Of a stretch of 64,000 nucleotides of DNA, positions 11,498-29,389 are shown piece by piece; the stretch's first letter is position 1, and the number at the start of each line of letters is the position of its first letter. Origin of the DNA: Epiperipatus broadwayi. Its lineage: Eukaryota; Onychophora; Udeonychophora; Euonychophora; Peripatidae. Below the pieces are notes generated by a model. It did no database searches, was not told the DNA's origin, and saw only the letters and a program-made list of their open reading frames with translations. Made by a program: the position numbers and the translations under genes. Location: contig JAQFVV010000013.1 in assembly GCA_028023455.1 (NCBI GenBank), forward strand, positions 14,270,258-14,334,257. Reading direction: 5' to 3'.

Positions 11498-14400
11498 CTA
11501 CTCCAATATTCAAGTTTATTCATTGTTTCTATTCACATTTCATCTCTCTTTAAATTATTTCTGTATTCTGATTTTCTTAATGATACTATCTCTAAATACA
11601 TGCCTACTGTCAATCCTTCTTTGCTTCACAATTTTCTTAATCTTCCTGGTGTAAGCTTGTGGCTAAGACCTGTAGAGGTCCCTACCTTCAAATTTTTCAG
11701 ATGCTTATTCCTAAAGGTTACAGCCTTAGTAAATATTACTTAATCACTAACATTTTTCTAGGTCTAATTCAGAGTTGTGAAAGAATTTCTAATCATCAAA
11801 GTTAGAATCCAAATCCTAAAAACATAATCGAGAGCGAAATCCACATTAATAAGTTTTATAAAAATTTAAAATGTCTTCAAAATAAATGAAACTTATAATA
11901 AAACTAAATAAATACTAGAAATTACTATACTTGTAATTTGATATAAGTGACAAAATATACTCATAACAGTTACATTCCCATGAAATGTCACATTGCACAA
12001 AACTGGATGTTGAAGCCCATAAAAATCAGAAGTCAAAGTTGAATTTGCTGTCAGAGGTTATTAAAAAAAATCAAACATGGGATACAAGTCAGGAATTTTG
12101 ACAGCCAACTCTACAGCAATGATTTTTTCATTTATTTTATTTTAATATTTCTATATGTCTAAACTTATCTCCAGTGTATTTTGCCATTCTTTTTCAAATT
12201 CTCCAATCTTTTCACAATAATTTTCCTAATTTCCCAAGATATATTTAACATATTTTTTATCTAAATCTAATTTTAATAGATTACAAAACAATAATCTTCC
12301 TATAATACGAGTTTACCATTTAGTAATTCTTATTTTAAGTTTTTTTTAATCAATAGTATCATTATTAGATAATCAATTTTTTAAATAATTAGAAACACAA
12401 TTGTAAAGCTACAATACTTCAATGTTTGACTGATTCTCTCAACCTATTTTATTGCTTTAAATTTAGTTGCATTAATTTTAATTCTAAAACTTCTAAAATT
12501 TTTTGTATCTTATTTATCATGTCATTGTGCTCATTTTCACTATGCATATTTCTAAAAAAAGATTTTTAGTTTTGATTATTGGTACACTATTTTATTTTTA
12601 TATGTTTTTTTAATATGCTGTTTTAAATTTCATAAACATTCATTATAATACATTAAAGATCAGCCTTTTCAAGCTATTGTGCATGTGCTTCAATGTATTA
12701 CAATTTATAAAACACAGCGCTATAAAAATAAATGCTTATTAAACATTCATTATGTTTTATGTAGTTAGATATTTACACTTTTCCAGTCAAATTAAATTTT
12801 CCAATTAAATAAAGATTCTACTTTAATATTAATGCTTATAACTATTTCTTGCTATCAGAAATTAACAATATTGTTTTCTATATGAAGTTATGTTGTGTCA
12901 GAGTTTGATTTGTAATTTTTTTTATTAATTTCTACAAAAAAAAAATCTTTTACAACCTGTATCTTTTTTCTTTTTAAATATATAGACTTCCAATTAATAA
13001 ATAATATGTATGTTATTAATAAATAACAATTAAAAAAATAAATAAAAATTATTATAATAATTCCTGAAGAGTTCAAATCAGCTTTGTTTTATTGGAGTTT
13101 TCTCATTGATATATATATATTTAAATATGTAAACTTAAAATGTAAGTGATAAAATAATTTGAATTAAAAAAATAAAAAAGGTTATAACAAAAAAAAAAAA
13201 GGTTTGCTTAATAATTTTTTAAATATTTTATGTAAAATTTTTATCTAGAAAAAATTAAAACATTTTTACACAGATATAAATTTTGCAAATAGTTCTCTAT
13301 GTCTCTTATGGGATAGTTAACATTGTTAAAAAAGCTAATTATTAATGCAAATTATTCATTTTATTTGCACATCCCCAAGGCTAAAATTTTATTAATGTAT
13401 TATTTAAAATATGAATAAGAAATTAGTCATGTGATTCAAATTAAAATTAAATTTTAATATAATCATCGATGTGAAAAATTAAAAACAACAACAGCTATAA
13501 ACAATTTTACCATACAGATTAATCTATTCATTTTAATTATTTCCCTATAAAAAAAATAAAAACTTTGTATATATAAATATAAAATAAACGCTAAATGTTT
13601 ATTATCAATATCTTCATAATTAAGCATCAATATACAACTGGAGTGGGGATGTCTTAAAATAAAGTTTAAATTTAAAAAGTAGCTTAGTGTAAAAGATTTA
13701 CATTTTTATAAAAAATTGATTGCTGTGATTATATGCATTATATGTCTATTGATTTATATATGTTTGCGTTTTGGGGGCACTGATTGTATTGCAAAAAGAT
13801 TGTTGTTACCACTCAATGCGCTAATTTTAAATTATTTATTTTAAAAAACATAAAGTAAGAAAAATGATTATAATTATAAAAAGATTATTAAAGCAGATTT
13901 TGACAATTTTATAAAGATTGAATTTTAATTACTAATAAACTTGAACTTAATAATAAAATTTTTGCTAAATTGTTAAACATAAAGTTAATTTTTCTTTAAA
14001 ATGACTGTTAAATTATGCCCACAGAAATTTAGATAATAAAAGTCGCGACTGTCCTGAAGTTAATATATTTGTAATTAATTAATGTTTAATACTTTTTTTT
14101 TTTGCTTTCAGGTTTTCAGACCTTTTGAAATTTACTGAACAATATAAAACGAGCTTTAGAAGAATGAAGAAATCAGTTTTCTCTTATAAAATAAGAGAAG
14201 TAAAATAATTTACAAAATTATGACCTGTAATTTTTATCTCATATAATTTTTTTTATATTTATAAAAATATAATTTAATAAATCATCAGTTTTATTTTACC
14301 TATTTAATTATATACACCAATAACATGTTGTGTTTAATTTTCCATTGGATGACTAAACAAATAATTTATTAGTGCGTATGATCGATTATTTCTTACAATT

Positions 14401-15160
14401 TATCTTCGATATTAATATTTCAAAATATTATAGCAATAACATTTCTTTAATATAATTTTTTCACATGTCCTTGGCCATATGTTCATGATTACATGGCATC
14501 CATAAGATGTTAAAAGTGAATAGAAATCAATACCTACCTTGCATGAGAGTGGTATAGTGAAAATTACCCTACAAAAATATTATTCATTAAGTGGATAATC
14601 TTCAGATTACTGAATGACTAACAAAAATTATTAATATTATAGCAATAGTTTGGCATATTAATACTTCTTTTGTATAAATAGAATATACTTTCATGTATTT
14701 TTGATTATCCAAATTATTTGATCTTCCACTCAATAATTTAAATAATCTATATTATAGTTTTATGTCCTCAGAATATCTGCAAAGCTAGAAGTAGAAATAT
14801 TTAAAATTTGATAAAATTCTTAAGCAGAATATATATCGAGAAATTAAATTAATAATATTATAAATTTGAACAACTTAATAACTTAGAATTAAACTTTATG
14901 ATTCAGAAAGTTCAAAACATAAGTCTTTTAAAAAAGTAAGCTGAAGATCAAATCTGTCTAAATTTAAAAAAAATTATCATTACTAAATATAATCAAAAAA
15001 TTATAGTTAATCAATCAATTATAGTCAATATTATTTATTAATGGCTTAATTTTAATATTATTTCATAAATGATTCTAAAACAACAAAAATCAGAATTAGA
15101 TGAAATCAAATCTAATATTAATAAAAAAAACATGAATTTAAATCTTCTTTTGTGCTTTTG
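11498..15160. other. AT-rich non-coding DNA
   Basis: No recognisable gene. Two stretches have somewhat coding-like composition on the plus strand: about 11600-11745 (includes LPGVSLWLRPVEVPTFKFF) and about 11965-12105 (includes EMSHCTKLDVEAHKNQKSK). Each ends at a stop within about 55 codons and matches nothing I know. The remainder is low-complexity AT sequence, including A-tracts near 13185-13200 and a T-tract near 14092-14103. Confidence 0.4.
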
Positions 15161-15167
15161 AAAATTG

Positions 15168-15202
<35 letters not shown>

Positions 15203-15259
15203 TTTTATCTGATTATATATATATATATATATATATATATAATCAGATAAAATAATTAT
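15168..15259. repeat. (TA)n array inside a short palindrome
   Basis: Two (TA)n runs (about 15168-15198 and 15214-15240) are separated and flanked by TAATTATTTTATCTGATTA and its exact reverse complement TAATCAGATAAAATAATTA. The unit can fold into a perfect hairpin. Confidence 0.85.
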
Positions 15260-15714
15260 AATAAACAAAACCTCTGGAATAAACACTATAATATCAGTAC
15301 ATAATAATAGTTGTAACTAGTTTATGCAAACTACTATCCTGAATAGAATTTTACAGTTTTTATTTACAATGCTACTTAAGATGGCAGACATGCATAAGCT
15401 AGCCATAGCTATTATTTATTGTTATATATTGATATTTGAACATTGTAATGTTTTTGCCAAAATTGTTGTTTATTTATATATATAAAATTAAGATATATGT
15501 AAAAGTATAACTGGACTTAAAAATAAAAATATTAAATTATTTACTATTATATGTTCCAGCAGATCTAGCTGTAATACAAAACTCCAAATTATGCAACTAA
15601 AAAATGATTCTATTTTAAAAATTTTAATTGTATGAAAATGGTTTGCCATTATTTTCTGGATGCTTAGTTTGGAACTTTGAAGTACAAGCTGTACTATTGA
15701 AAAATTTACTGATA

Positions 15715-15717
<3 letters not shown>

Positions 15718-15759
<42 letters not shown>

Positions 15760-15764
15760 CATAT

Positions 15765-15823
<59 letters not shown>

Positions 15824-15836
15824 TGATAATTTATAT
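15718..15836. repeat. (TA)n microsatellite with TACTGATAATT repeat
   Basis: About 110 bases of TA dinucleotides are interrupted by one ATCATATATCATAT block. The flanking unit TACTGATAATTTATATAT occurs on both the left (about 15706) and right (about 15822) sides as a direct repeat. Open frames here coding alternating Ile-Tyr are artefacts. Confidence 0.9.
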
Positions 15837-15859
15837 ATATGTATGCATTTTAACAATAT

Positions 15860-16893
15860 AAGGTCTCTAAAATTTTTGATATAGCACTAAAATGAAATAC
15901 TAGAATAAATTTAATTATAAAAATGGCAAACAAGGGCAAATTAACATGGATGGTAGTCAGCTATTGTTATATAATCTTAGAATTGTAGTGCTTATTTATT
16001 TTACTTGTTTTTGAACACTCAACATACATACACATAAATATAAAAAAATTCATTTCTTTATAAATAAAGGTTATAAAATACAATACCATTTTAAAAATAT
16101 TAATAATATGACATCACAAATTTGGTAAATGAAAATAGTGTAAAAATAATTGAAGATAATAAACAAAAATCCAAATAATTTTTTAATGTATCTGTTGCAA
16201 AATTTAATGTTTGATGGTACTAAATTGTCTAGAACATGTCACAATGAACACATTCCACAAACATTTTTTTTATTTGAGTACTTTAATTTCATAATCTTTT
16301 TTATTTATAATACATACTTAATAATTATATGAAAATCAAATATATTTTAATACCACAAAATATCACTTTCACTCTTCTTCAGAGACATCTATTGTACACT
16401 TGAGCAATCAGTGGACACTAGATATTAGTTCTATTATAGTTCACAAAATCAAATTAAATTCTGGATTGTAATTTTGATCACACTAAACCTAATTTAATTA
16501 AGCCACTTTTAATTATCTTATACTATCAGTGATCTAAAATTTAAAAAAAAAGTTTTAAACTCAAACTCATTTTTTTGTGTAATTATATACACTGAACATT
16601 GAGTATCCACTGATTACTCAAAGCTGCTAATGGATGGTTCTAAAGAGTAAAAAAGAACTATTCTTGACAATATTGTTAACAAGAACATATTTTGTGCATG
16701 AACCAAATATCTTATAATATACTGAATTTCAGATATTATATTTCAAACATATTATTTGAAAAATTATAGCTTATTTTAAACAAAGTATTTAATACATTAT
16801 TTAATTACTAGTTTTAATTACCTAATTATGATTTTATAAAATGTTACAGTGTAATGGTTAGTTCAGTATGATTCTTGCTAAACAATTTTTACA
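15860..16893. other. AT-rich non-coding DNA with a short inverted-repeat pair
   Basis: No gene recognised. An inverted repeat pair (16399-16420 TTGAGCAATCAGTGGACACT and 16599-16622) brackets about 180 bp, possibly a small TIR element; it is listed separately. Confidence 0.4.
16399..16622. repeat. Short inverted repeats bracketing about 180 bp
   Basis: TGAGCAATCAGTGGACACT at the left matches, with a few mismatches, the reverse complement of AGTATCCACTGATTACTCA at the right. The inside is AT-rich and non-coding. It may be a miniature TIR element; no clear target duplication was identified. Confidence 0.35.
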
Positions 16894-17139
<246 letters not shown>

Positions 17140-17578
17140 TATTTATTTAAATTGCTAATATATACTATGTATCATTTTTGGTCAATTTAGGCTTTATACA
17201 TTATAAATTGGTAATATAATTGTTAGTCAAGTTACATCTGCATTTATTCATTCTTGATCTTAGAAAGCTTCAAACAACATAACTATGTTTCCAGATTAAC
17301 ACACCTAATTTTTTAGTCAGATTTGCATTGCTGGCATAATCATTTTTTATTTTATTTAAGAGGGTGCCAGGATATGTCCACTGCATTGTATTTCATAGTT
17401 TCACAGTAAAAAAACTAAATATAACATTTTTTTGATTTCACTTTTTTTAAGAATTTTCTCCAGCATTCATATATTAAACAAACATGTTAATGTAGGTAAT
17501 TTATACATTCTCCAAACATGATAATAAAATCTAATAAACTAAAATTAAGAAGATACAATGAAAGATTTATATTAAACC
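17140..17578. other. Non-coding spacer
   Basis: Nothing recognisable between the AAT array and foldback copy 3. Confidence 0.5.
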
Positions 17579-17990
17579 ACTAAACAACACATGATCACTA
17601 TCTCATACTAGCACATAATTGTTAATAAACAAGGCAAAACTCTCCATACAGTTGTGCCACCCTGTGCCAACCCGAGTAATCATTGGATGCCAGAAGGCTT
17701 GTGCATAAAATCCCTATCTACTGCCTACTCTTCCAATATTTCCAGACTAGTATCTGGCTTGTGGCCTTCTTCAGTGAGGAGCCTTGGATCTGAGAGCAGA
17801 AGATCTAGGTGCAGTGATCAGATCCAAGGCTCCTCATGATGAAGGCCACAAGTCAGAATCTAGTCTGGGGATATTTGATGAGTAGGCACTAGATAGGGAT
17901 TTTATGCACAAGCTTTCTGGCATCCATTGACTACTCTGGTTGGCACAGGGTGGCACTACTGTATGGAGAGTTTTGCATTGTTTATTAAAG
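17579..17990. mobile_element. Foldback family F, copy 3, compact palindrome
   Basis: It begins with the terminal block ACTAAACAACACATGATCAC (17579), then GGCAAAACTCTCCATACAG and TGCCACCCTGTGCCAACCC. The arms meet near 17805-17815 (AGCAGAAGATCTAGGTGCA). The right arm returns through AGTCTGGGGATATTTGATG to GGGTGGCACTACTGTATGG and GTTTATTAAAG. The interior beyond the AGATCTAG block is deleted relative to longer copies. It has no coding capacity. Confidence 0.85.
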
Positions 17991-22434
<4,444 letters not shown>

Positions 22435-22593
22435 TTATTAGGCCACAAAGCCAAGTGGTTTGGTGCAGTAATAGAATGAGCAGCCTCTGGAGCTGAGGGT
22501 CTATAGGTTGTGGGCCAATCTGTTCTAATGCTCAAATTTCTCATGAACTTATAAGCAATAAACCATTCGGTTATTTATTTATTAGACCACAAA
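22435..22593 (+). mobile_element. tRNA-type SINE with target-site duplications
   Basis: A block of about 130 bp that is far less AT-rich than its surroundings is flanked by the direct repeats TTATTAGGCCACAAA (22435-22449) and TTATTAGACCACAAA (22579-22593), 14 of 15 bases identical. The head has an A-box-like GCCAAGTGGTTTGGTGC. About 60 bases on is a decayed B-box region, AGGTTGTGGGCCAATCTG, where tRNA SINEs usually have GGTTCGAATCC. The 3' part is AT-rich. This is a short non-autonomous retroposon; which LINE mobilised it cannot be told from one copy. Confidence 0.65.
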
Positions 22594-23308
22594 AAAGATA
22601 TTTGTTAATATGAAGTCAATATACATGTATATTGATGCCATAATATTTCTATAAAATGACAACGTTTATTTAGTCCAAAGATCTTGACAAATTTGTTAAC
22701 AAACTTAATAGATGTTATCTTTAAAATATGTTGTGGAGTTTCAAATTCTCAAGAAAGCAATACATTTATATTTTGAATACAAAATTCTTGCCTTAATTTA
22801 ATTAATAGGCTAATTTTTTTTTTTTTAGAATCTACATTTTGATTAGTTAGCAATCTATCTTATTTATTACAATAAAAAAAGTAAGAAATATTTTGTCAAC
22901 TTGTAAATCTACACCACAGTATTTAAAATAAATATAATAATATATGCCTGCTCTTAAAAAATTATAATTTAAACATAAAAATTATTTTTCTACTAAATAA
23001 TAAAAACTTGAAAACTATTATAGTATTTATTATTATTAATCAATAGTGATTTGTTAAACTTTATTTAAAGTTGTCTATGATCGGTTTTTAGATTAATCAC
23101 TCAAAGGTCATAATGAAAATATAAGTATCAGCTGCCAGAAGAAGGTTTATTAAGTGGAAACTGTGCACAGTGGCAGTGATTGCCCATGCTAACATAGACT
23201 GTTTCTAGAATTAGATCACCAATATCTTAGGCATAGTAGATAAGAGCAAAAGAAATCATAATGCTTCATTTTTGGAATGTGCATAAATAGCTATTATTAT
23301 TTTTCAAA
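22594..23308. other. Non-coding spacer
   Basis: Mostly AT-rich. A stretch near 23120-23270 is less AT-rich (includes CTGCCAGAAGAAGG and TGTGCACAGTGGCAGTG) and matches nothing I recognise. Confidence 0.4.
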
Positions 23309-23797
23309 CTTATTAAAACAGACAAAACTCACTATGCCTATTACCACACATAGCAAGCTAGAGTAATCAATGGATGCCAGAAGATTTGTGCATAAATTCC
23401 TCATCTAGGGCCTACTCATCCAATATTCCCAGACTAGTTTCTGGCTTGTGGCCTTCATCAGTGAGGAGCCTTGGATCTGGGAGCATTGTGCCTAGATCTT
23501 AGAATCTAATGCAACCTCCAGCAGCCACTTTTTATCTCTACTTAACTACAAAACCATGAATCATAAATTGAAAACACAATAATATTTTCAATCCAAGCTC
23601 ATTAGCTTATATAATCATATAGATCTGAACGCAGTGCAGTATCTATACATTTTGGTGTCTTTGGTTCTTTAATAACCATAGCCACCACTATTATTATTAG
23701 GCAGGATTGGTTGTAAGCAAATAAACATCACATGATCACCATTTTTTATGCTTGTTTATAACTGTTATTAAAACAGACAAAACACACTATATACAAT
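23309..23797. mobile_element. Foldback family F, copy 4, left arm plus a second terminus
   Basis: From TATTAAAACAGACAAAACTC the left arm runs through GAGTAATCAATGGATGCCAG, GGCCTTCATCAGTGAGGAGC, and the CTTATATAATCATATAG block into GGTGTCTTTGGTTCTTTAAT (about 23650-23670), an inner segment missing from copy 1. No right arm follows. Instead, at about 23714-23797 another left terminus appears in the same orientation (AACATCACATGATCACC, TGTTATTAAAACAGACAAAA). This copy therefore preserves the longest left arm seen and part of a neighbouring copy. Confidence 0.75.
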
Positions 23798-25984
23798 GTA
23801 TAATCTATATTTACTGGTGAAATATTCACTAAATAACTTACTGCAGAGCAATCTTCTTTTAAGAATATTCCCACAAAATAATGAAAAAGAAGAGAATATA
23901 TACCAAATTAATACAATGCCAGGTGGTAAGGTTTCTTTCTTGTATCACAATGTAGCTAAGAATATCTAAATACCTATTTACTTTTCTGGATTTTTATCTA
24001 GGGCTGGTTATTTGGAAAAAAAAAATTAAGTTTTAACTTAAAACTATCTAGAAAATTTGAATCACCAATCATGAAGATTGCATAATAATATATCCAAAGG
24101 CTTTTTATTCAAATATGTGCTGTATCTACAACAACATCATTTGAAAAGATACAATAAAACAGAAGAAAACTATTTTCATCACAGTATTTTTTAGTCTCTA
24201 AATCTTTTAAAAATTTTACATGCAGAAAATAAAATTATCGAATACCTTATGGTTTACACTATAAAAATTAATTTTATTAAATTTTAATTAAATAAAGCAA
24301 TATTGGTGTAATTGAATAAAAATGTAATTTGATTGTAATATAATAAAAACTAGTTATATATATAATATTATTATAAAAGCTGTAAAAATTATGATTATAT
24401 TAAAATAACTTTTAAAAATAACTGACTACATTTAATTTTAAAAAGGTAAATAAATGAAATCTTAATCACTACGATTTCTTTTGCTCAGTTAATGATCTGA
24501 TTTTTTTGTCAAAATAGCAATGGAAAAGACCTTTTCAATAAGCAGGATATGGCAAATATTAATTAAATCAAAGTTCAACAATGTTTGATGAGCCTTTGTC
24601 CTAATTACAATTAAATTTCAATATAAGGGAATGTAAAACAAATGAGACTTATTTTTGTATTGGACATCTATTTTTTAACATTTTACAAATTCACAACAAA
24701 ATAGAAAATAATTTATTACAGATATCTAATATAAATTATTTAATAGTTTACTAGCGTAATAATTAATTTTAAATATATGTCTTTACATAATAATAAAAAC
24801 ATTTTTGTTTCAATAAAATATTTATTCACAGAATTAAAAAGCGATTAAAGAAGCAAATAAAATAATATTTTGGATTTTAATTTATTTTACCCGATTTTTG
24901 AAACAAAAAATATACATTTTTAATTTCTTTCCTAATATATAAATAAATACAATTTTTTTTTACTCATTTCTAAATGGATAAACTATTTACTATTTGAGAA
25001 CGGTTTTAATAAACAGCAGTTTTGATTTATTATACTTATACAATTCATGTTGAATAAATAAATAACTATATTTATTTGTGCATACTATTTTTTTATTAAC
25101 TTATATACAATTTATCTACATTTAAAATAGAAAAAATATTAGCAAATTATCAGCTATTTTCAAAAAACGATTTTTTTCCTAATTTCTATCAAAAATATAA
25201 GTCATTGTTTTAATTTTGGGTATGATAAAATAAGTGTTTTTATAAATGTTTCAAATTCATTTTCAAATTCTTTTGATTCTCATTAGAGCATCCTTCATCT
25301 CAATTCTTCCAATACTTCAGCCATCCAACAGGCACACCTCAGACCACTTTCTCTTATTATGTTCATAAACAACTATTATTTGTTAAGTATGATAGATGTA
25401 TCAAACACTTGAATCACTATGCACATGTTGTCTCAATATTTTTGCATTACAGAACTTTCATATAAAATTGGAACTGATTTCAATCCACTTTTAACGCCTT
25501 GTAGAAAAGACTTTTTTTTTATATTACATTTGTATATATGTCAAATATGTCTACTTGTAAATATGCATATTGTTAATAGTACATTTGAATGTATCTATGC
25601 ATTAGTATAATAAAGGGATGACTCATGATTCTCATCAGAGGTAGAATGAGATTGCTTATCATCCATTTCAAATTTAGAAATATCATCAAAAGTAAAAAAA
25701 TAAAAAAATCTATTATACTGCTTTTTCATATAACTTTATAATAAAATGTAAAATATCAGCATTCAATAGCAATTATAAATAAATAAATATATATATATAT
25801 ATATTGATAATCATGCATAAAACTGTTTTCAGCACCTAATTTTATGTGCTCTTCAATGCATAATTATTTGTTTCAAGTGTTAATATATTATTGCATATGT
25901 AGCAACACCTATTGTTTTGTATTAGAAGCAACAAAAAAAAAAAAAAAGAAAATAAAAATAAAATTATATGACAATTGAAATTGT
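23798..25984. other. AT-rich non-coding DNA
   Basis: No gene recognised. A C-rich patch near 25285-25365 and an A-tract at 25930-25945 are the only departures from background. The 63-codon frame at 25419-25610 has no family resemblance I can see. Confidence 0.45.
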
Positions 25985-26160
25985 TAAAAAAATCACTACT
26001 TAGCACACAGACATAAATTACATTCTATAAAACATATTAAATCTTTAAATCACATTAACATTTCAAAAGGAAGACAAACAAAGATATATAAAACAAATTA
26101 TATTATGAATATACATATAAAACTTCAATAAATTTAATTAATAAAAATGAATGGAAAATT
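25985..26160. repeat. Fragment of palindrome family G
   Basis: Resembles the right arm of the 8.5-10.3 kb palindrome at about 9850-10010: TCACTACTTA, AAATCTTTAAATCACATTAA and GGAAGACAAACA correspond to TCACTACTTAACAC, AACCTTTAAATTACATTAAA and AGAAGACAAATACA, in the same order and spacing. It abuts foldback copy 5 directly. Confidence 0.6.
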
Positions 26161-26165
26161 AAATT

Positions 26166-26803
26166 ACTAAGCATCACATGATCACTACTTTCTATGATTA
26201 CATAAGCTGTTAAATCAGAGGCAAAACTCTCCATACAGAATGCCACCCAGTGCAAGTCAGAGTAATCAATGAATTTAAGAAGGTTTAGTGCATAAAATCT
26301 CCATCTAGTGCCTCCAATATCTCTAGACTAATTTCTAGCTTGTGGCTTTCATCAGTGGGGAGCTTCAGATCTGAGAGCACTGCACCTTGATTTTTGGTAC
26401 TAATGCAGCTCTCCAACAATGACCTTTTTAGCTACCTATAAAGAGATGAGCCCCAGATGAAAACGCGATAATGTTTTCAATGCAAGCTCATTCACTTCTA
26501 CATTAAATAAAGTTCTAAATCCAGTTCAATATCTATACATTTTGGTTCTTTTTTTATTTAATAACTGTAGTCACTATCACTTTAATAACAGAATTGTTAT
26601 TAAAACCACTGATGAAAACCAAAGTGAGAAATTAGTCTGAGGATATTGGATGAGTAGGCATTAGATAGGAATTTTATGCACAAGTCTTCTAGCTTCCATT
26701 GATTATTATGGCTTGCCCTAGGTGACACTATTGTATAGAGAGTTTTGCTTCTGTTTTAACATCTTGTGTAAGCATAGGAAATAGTGATCACATGATGTTT
26801 AGT
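26166..26803. mobile_element. Foldback family F, copy 5, both termini present
   Basis: This copy shows the outermost terminal inverted repeat best: ACTAAGCATCACATGATCAC at the left and GTGATCACATGATGTTTAGT at the right. Inside come GGCAAAACTCTCCATACAG (left) and CTATTGTATAGAGAGTTTTGC (right). The left arm is nearly complete, including TCTATACATTTTGGTTC; the right arm is cut to its distal part from about 26630. There is no coding frame. Confidence 0.85.
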
Positions 26804-27197
26804 AGTTCAATACCAATTTTTTCTAAAGGAGAATGGTGACTATGGTTATTAAAAAACCAAAGACATCAAAACATACATATTTTGAACTGGTTTCAGATCT
26901 ATATGACTATGCAAGCAAGTGATCTTGGATTGAAAACACTATTGTGCTTTTATTTTGGGCTCATAGATTTATAGTTAATTAAAAAATTAAAAAAATGGCT
27001 GGCTGCTGGAGAGTTGCATTAGATCCTAAGATCTAGATGCAGTGCTCTCAGTCCAACACTTCTCACTGATAAATTCTAAAAACTAAAAACTAATCTTGAG
27101 ATATTGTATGAGTATGCTCTAGATGGGGATTTTATGCACAAATCTTCCTGCATTCATTAATTATGCTGGCTTGCATTGAGTGGCCCTACTGTAAAAT
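26804..27197. mobile_element. Foldback family F, copy 6, right arm only
   Basis: Immediately after copy 5 a right half begins at the palindrome interior (GGTGACTATGGTTATTAAAA, CAAAGACATCAAAAC). It goes outward through GATCTATATGACTATGCAAG, GCTGGAGAGTTGCATTAGAT and TAGATGGGGATTTTATGCAC to GCATTGAGTGGCCCTACTGT. Its left half is missing. The arrangement (complete copy, then an orphan right arm) could reflect one copy inserted into another, or a local duplication. Confidence 0.75.
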
Positions 27198-27344
27198 GGC
27201 ACAAAAATAGTTAATAATGATATAAAAAATATAATTGTAAATTAGATAAAAATAAAAGTCTCAAATGTGTAAAATAACGTCTTGGTATTAGTAAGATACT
27301 TATATATCTATAATAATAAGAAAAGATAAAACTATTACTAAAAA

Positions 27345-28800
27345 GAGAGTTGACATGATAAAATATGTGAATGAGTTCTATAAAGAATTATATATTAATA
27401 AATATTAAGAAATCAAACTATATCCTACAATTATTGTCTTCTAAATTACTTAATATTTTAAATGAAGAAGTGAGACAAATTAAATCTATATAGAAAGAAA
27501 AGCTCTAAAAATTGATGAAATTATAATTTATAGTTTAAAAGAAGCTGGTGAAGAGATAGAAAAATTGTTGGAAAAGTTATAGATCAATTATTTATGTAAT
27601 GAAGAGAAAAAATGCAATAGTAACAATGATATTTAAGAAAAGAGATAAAGAATATATTAGAAAAGTGATAAAGAAAATATTAGCAATTACAGGCCTAATA
27701 GACTTTTGTCAGTTCTATATAAAATTTTTATCAAGATAATTACTATTCATCTATAGTAAACATAAAATTTTAATCAACTACAAAGTAATATGGATTTAAA
27801 AGTGATTTTAGTACAGTGGATTATATCCAAGTATTGTAGATTCCTTAGATTTGTAGATTATGGAGAGAGATTTGATTTTTGATTTGATTTTTTCATAGCG
27901 ATTAAAGCATTGGATTATCAAGATATAGGCTCAGATATTGTCATACTCCAAAATATATTTATCAAAATGCAGCAGCAATAATTATATTAAATAATGATTC
28001 TAAAATAATTAATATTGAGATGTGTGTATGAAAGAGTGACTCTACATTTCCAAAACTTTTTATAGCAGCTTTACAAGAAGTATTTTCTGGGTTAAAATGA
28101 AAAGCTAAGAGAGTAAAAGTAAATGGAGATTATTTAAGTTATGTAGATTTTGCAGATGGTGTGGTTGTTTTGAAAATAATGGTTCAGAGATTCATAAAAT
28201 AACACGTTAGAAGATGAGAAGACTAAAAATAAATATTAGAAAGACTTAAGTAATATTCAATAGATGATCTCAGAAGAAAAAAAAATAAAGATTGATATTG
28301 ATGAATTAGAAGATGTTATCAGCTAAAAATACCATGATCAGATTATTAATATAATGGGTAAAATCAAAATTGAGTTGTGCTTTGGACAAAAATAACTTAA
28401 TATTAAAAAAAAAGTCCATATCTTTGAAAAGAAATATTTTTAATAAAAGTGTTCTAGCCGTTTTTATTTATGAATATGAGATTTGGACATGTAACAGAAG
28501 AGCAATACAGAGACTTTAACTACACAATGTTAGTAGCAACAAAAAAAGATAGAGAACAAAATACACAAGTGAGAAAATAAATATATTTTTGATATGTGAA
28601 ATGATAATGATAATATATGGGCAGCTTAAGTCTCAAACTTGATGCCAGATGATCTAGAAAGAGTCCATGTGGATATAGATGAATGAAACAATAAAATTTA
28701 CTAAGGCCATGTGGAGAAAAAAGCTAGAGATTGGAGAAACTGGATTAATCTTGGAGAGACCTTCATCCTGCAATGGATTAATAATGGTTTAAAATAATGA
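27345..28800 (+). pseudogene. Decayed RTE-clade LINE, reverse transcriptase and 3' end
   Basis: Plus-strand reading in shifting frames gives KYVNEFYKELY, then DEIIIYSLKEAGEEIEKLL, NYRPNRLLSVLYKIFIKIIT, FVDYGERF (motif A, normally FVDYEKAFD), YVDFADGVVVL (normally FADDIVVF) and finally a block equivalent to the RTE C-terminus ending CTGCAATGGATTAATAATGG. The order and spacing match the minus-strand RTE at 33.9-36.8 kb. The catalytic FADD pair is changed to FADG and stops are frequent, so the copy is inactive. The endonuclease part is missing, as expected for 5' truncation. The ATGATAATCATCATT stretch after the end resembles the short tandem tail of RTE elements. Confidence 0.8.
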
Positions 28801-29389
28801 TAATCATCATTGTTTTAGACAAATGATATATTATCTATTATTGATAGTTATACAAACAATTGCTATATTGCTATCAAATATGGTTAATGATAAACAATAA
28901 AAATTCATTAAAATTTATACAAAATATTACATGATTAAATAGGTGAATATATGAAACTTTTTTAATAATTGGGGAGAAAATATAATTAATTTGTTAAATA
29001 ATAACAAATGTAATATATCAATTCTTATAAATAAATAGAGAAAAAACAAACTTTAATAAAGTCTTTCCAATAAGTCAGTACTGTATAGAAAAGAAACAAA
29101 TAAGAAATATTAAATATTTAGTTTGAATTTAACTTTAAACTAAAAAATTAGCAGCTATAAAAAACTTTAAAATCAAAAAATTAAAAACTATTTCTGTAAG
29201 AACAAAATTGAAATTTTTATACAAACTATAATAAGCAAGAATATAATAAGTATACAATAAATAACATTATGTTTATGCACACACACACACAGGAAGAAAT
29301 AAACAATTGTATTAAATTACTTCATTCTCAAAATATCTTTAATACAATTATAAATAGTATCTGGCAATAGTATTCTAAATAGACTACAC
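28801..29389. other. AT-rich non-coding DNA
   Basis: No gene recognised; a short (CA)n run lies at 29279-29292. Confidence 0.5.

Noticed and set aside
15488-15861. Ile-Tyr repeat open frames on both strands
   Set aside because: Translation of the (TA)n array.
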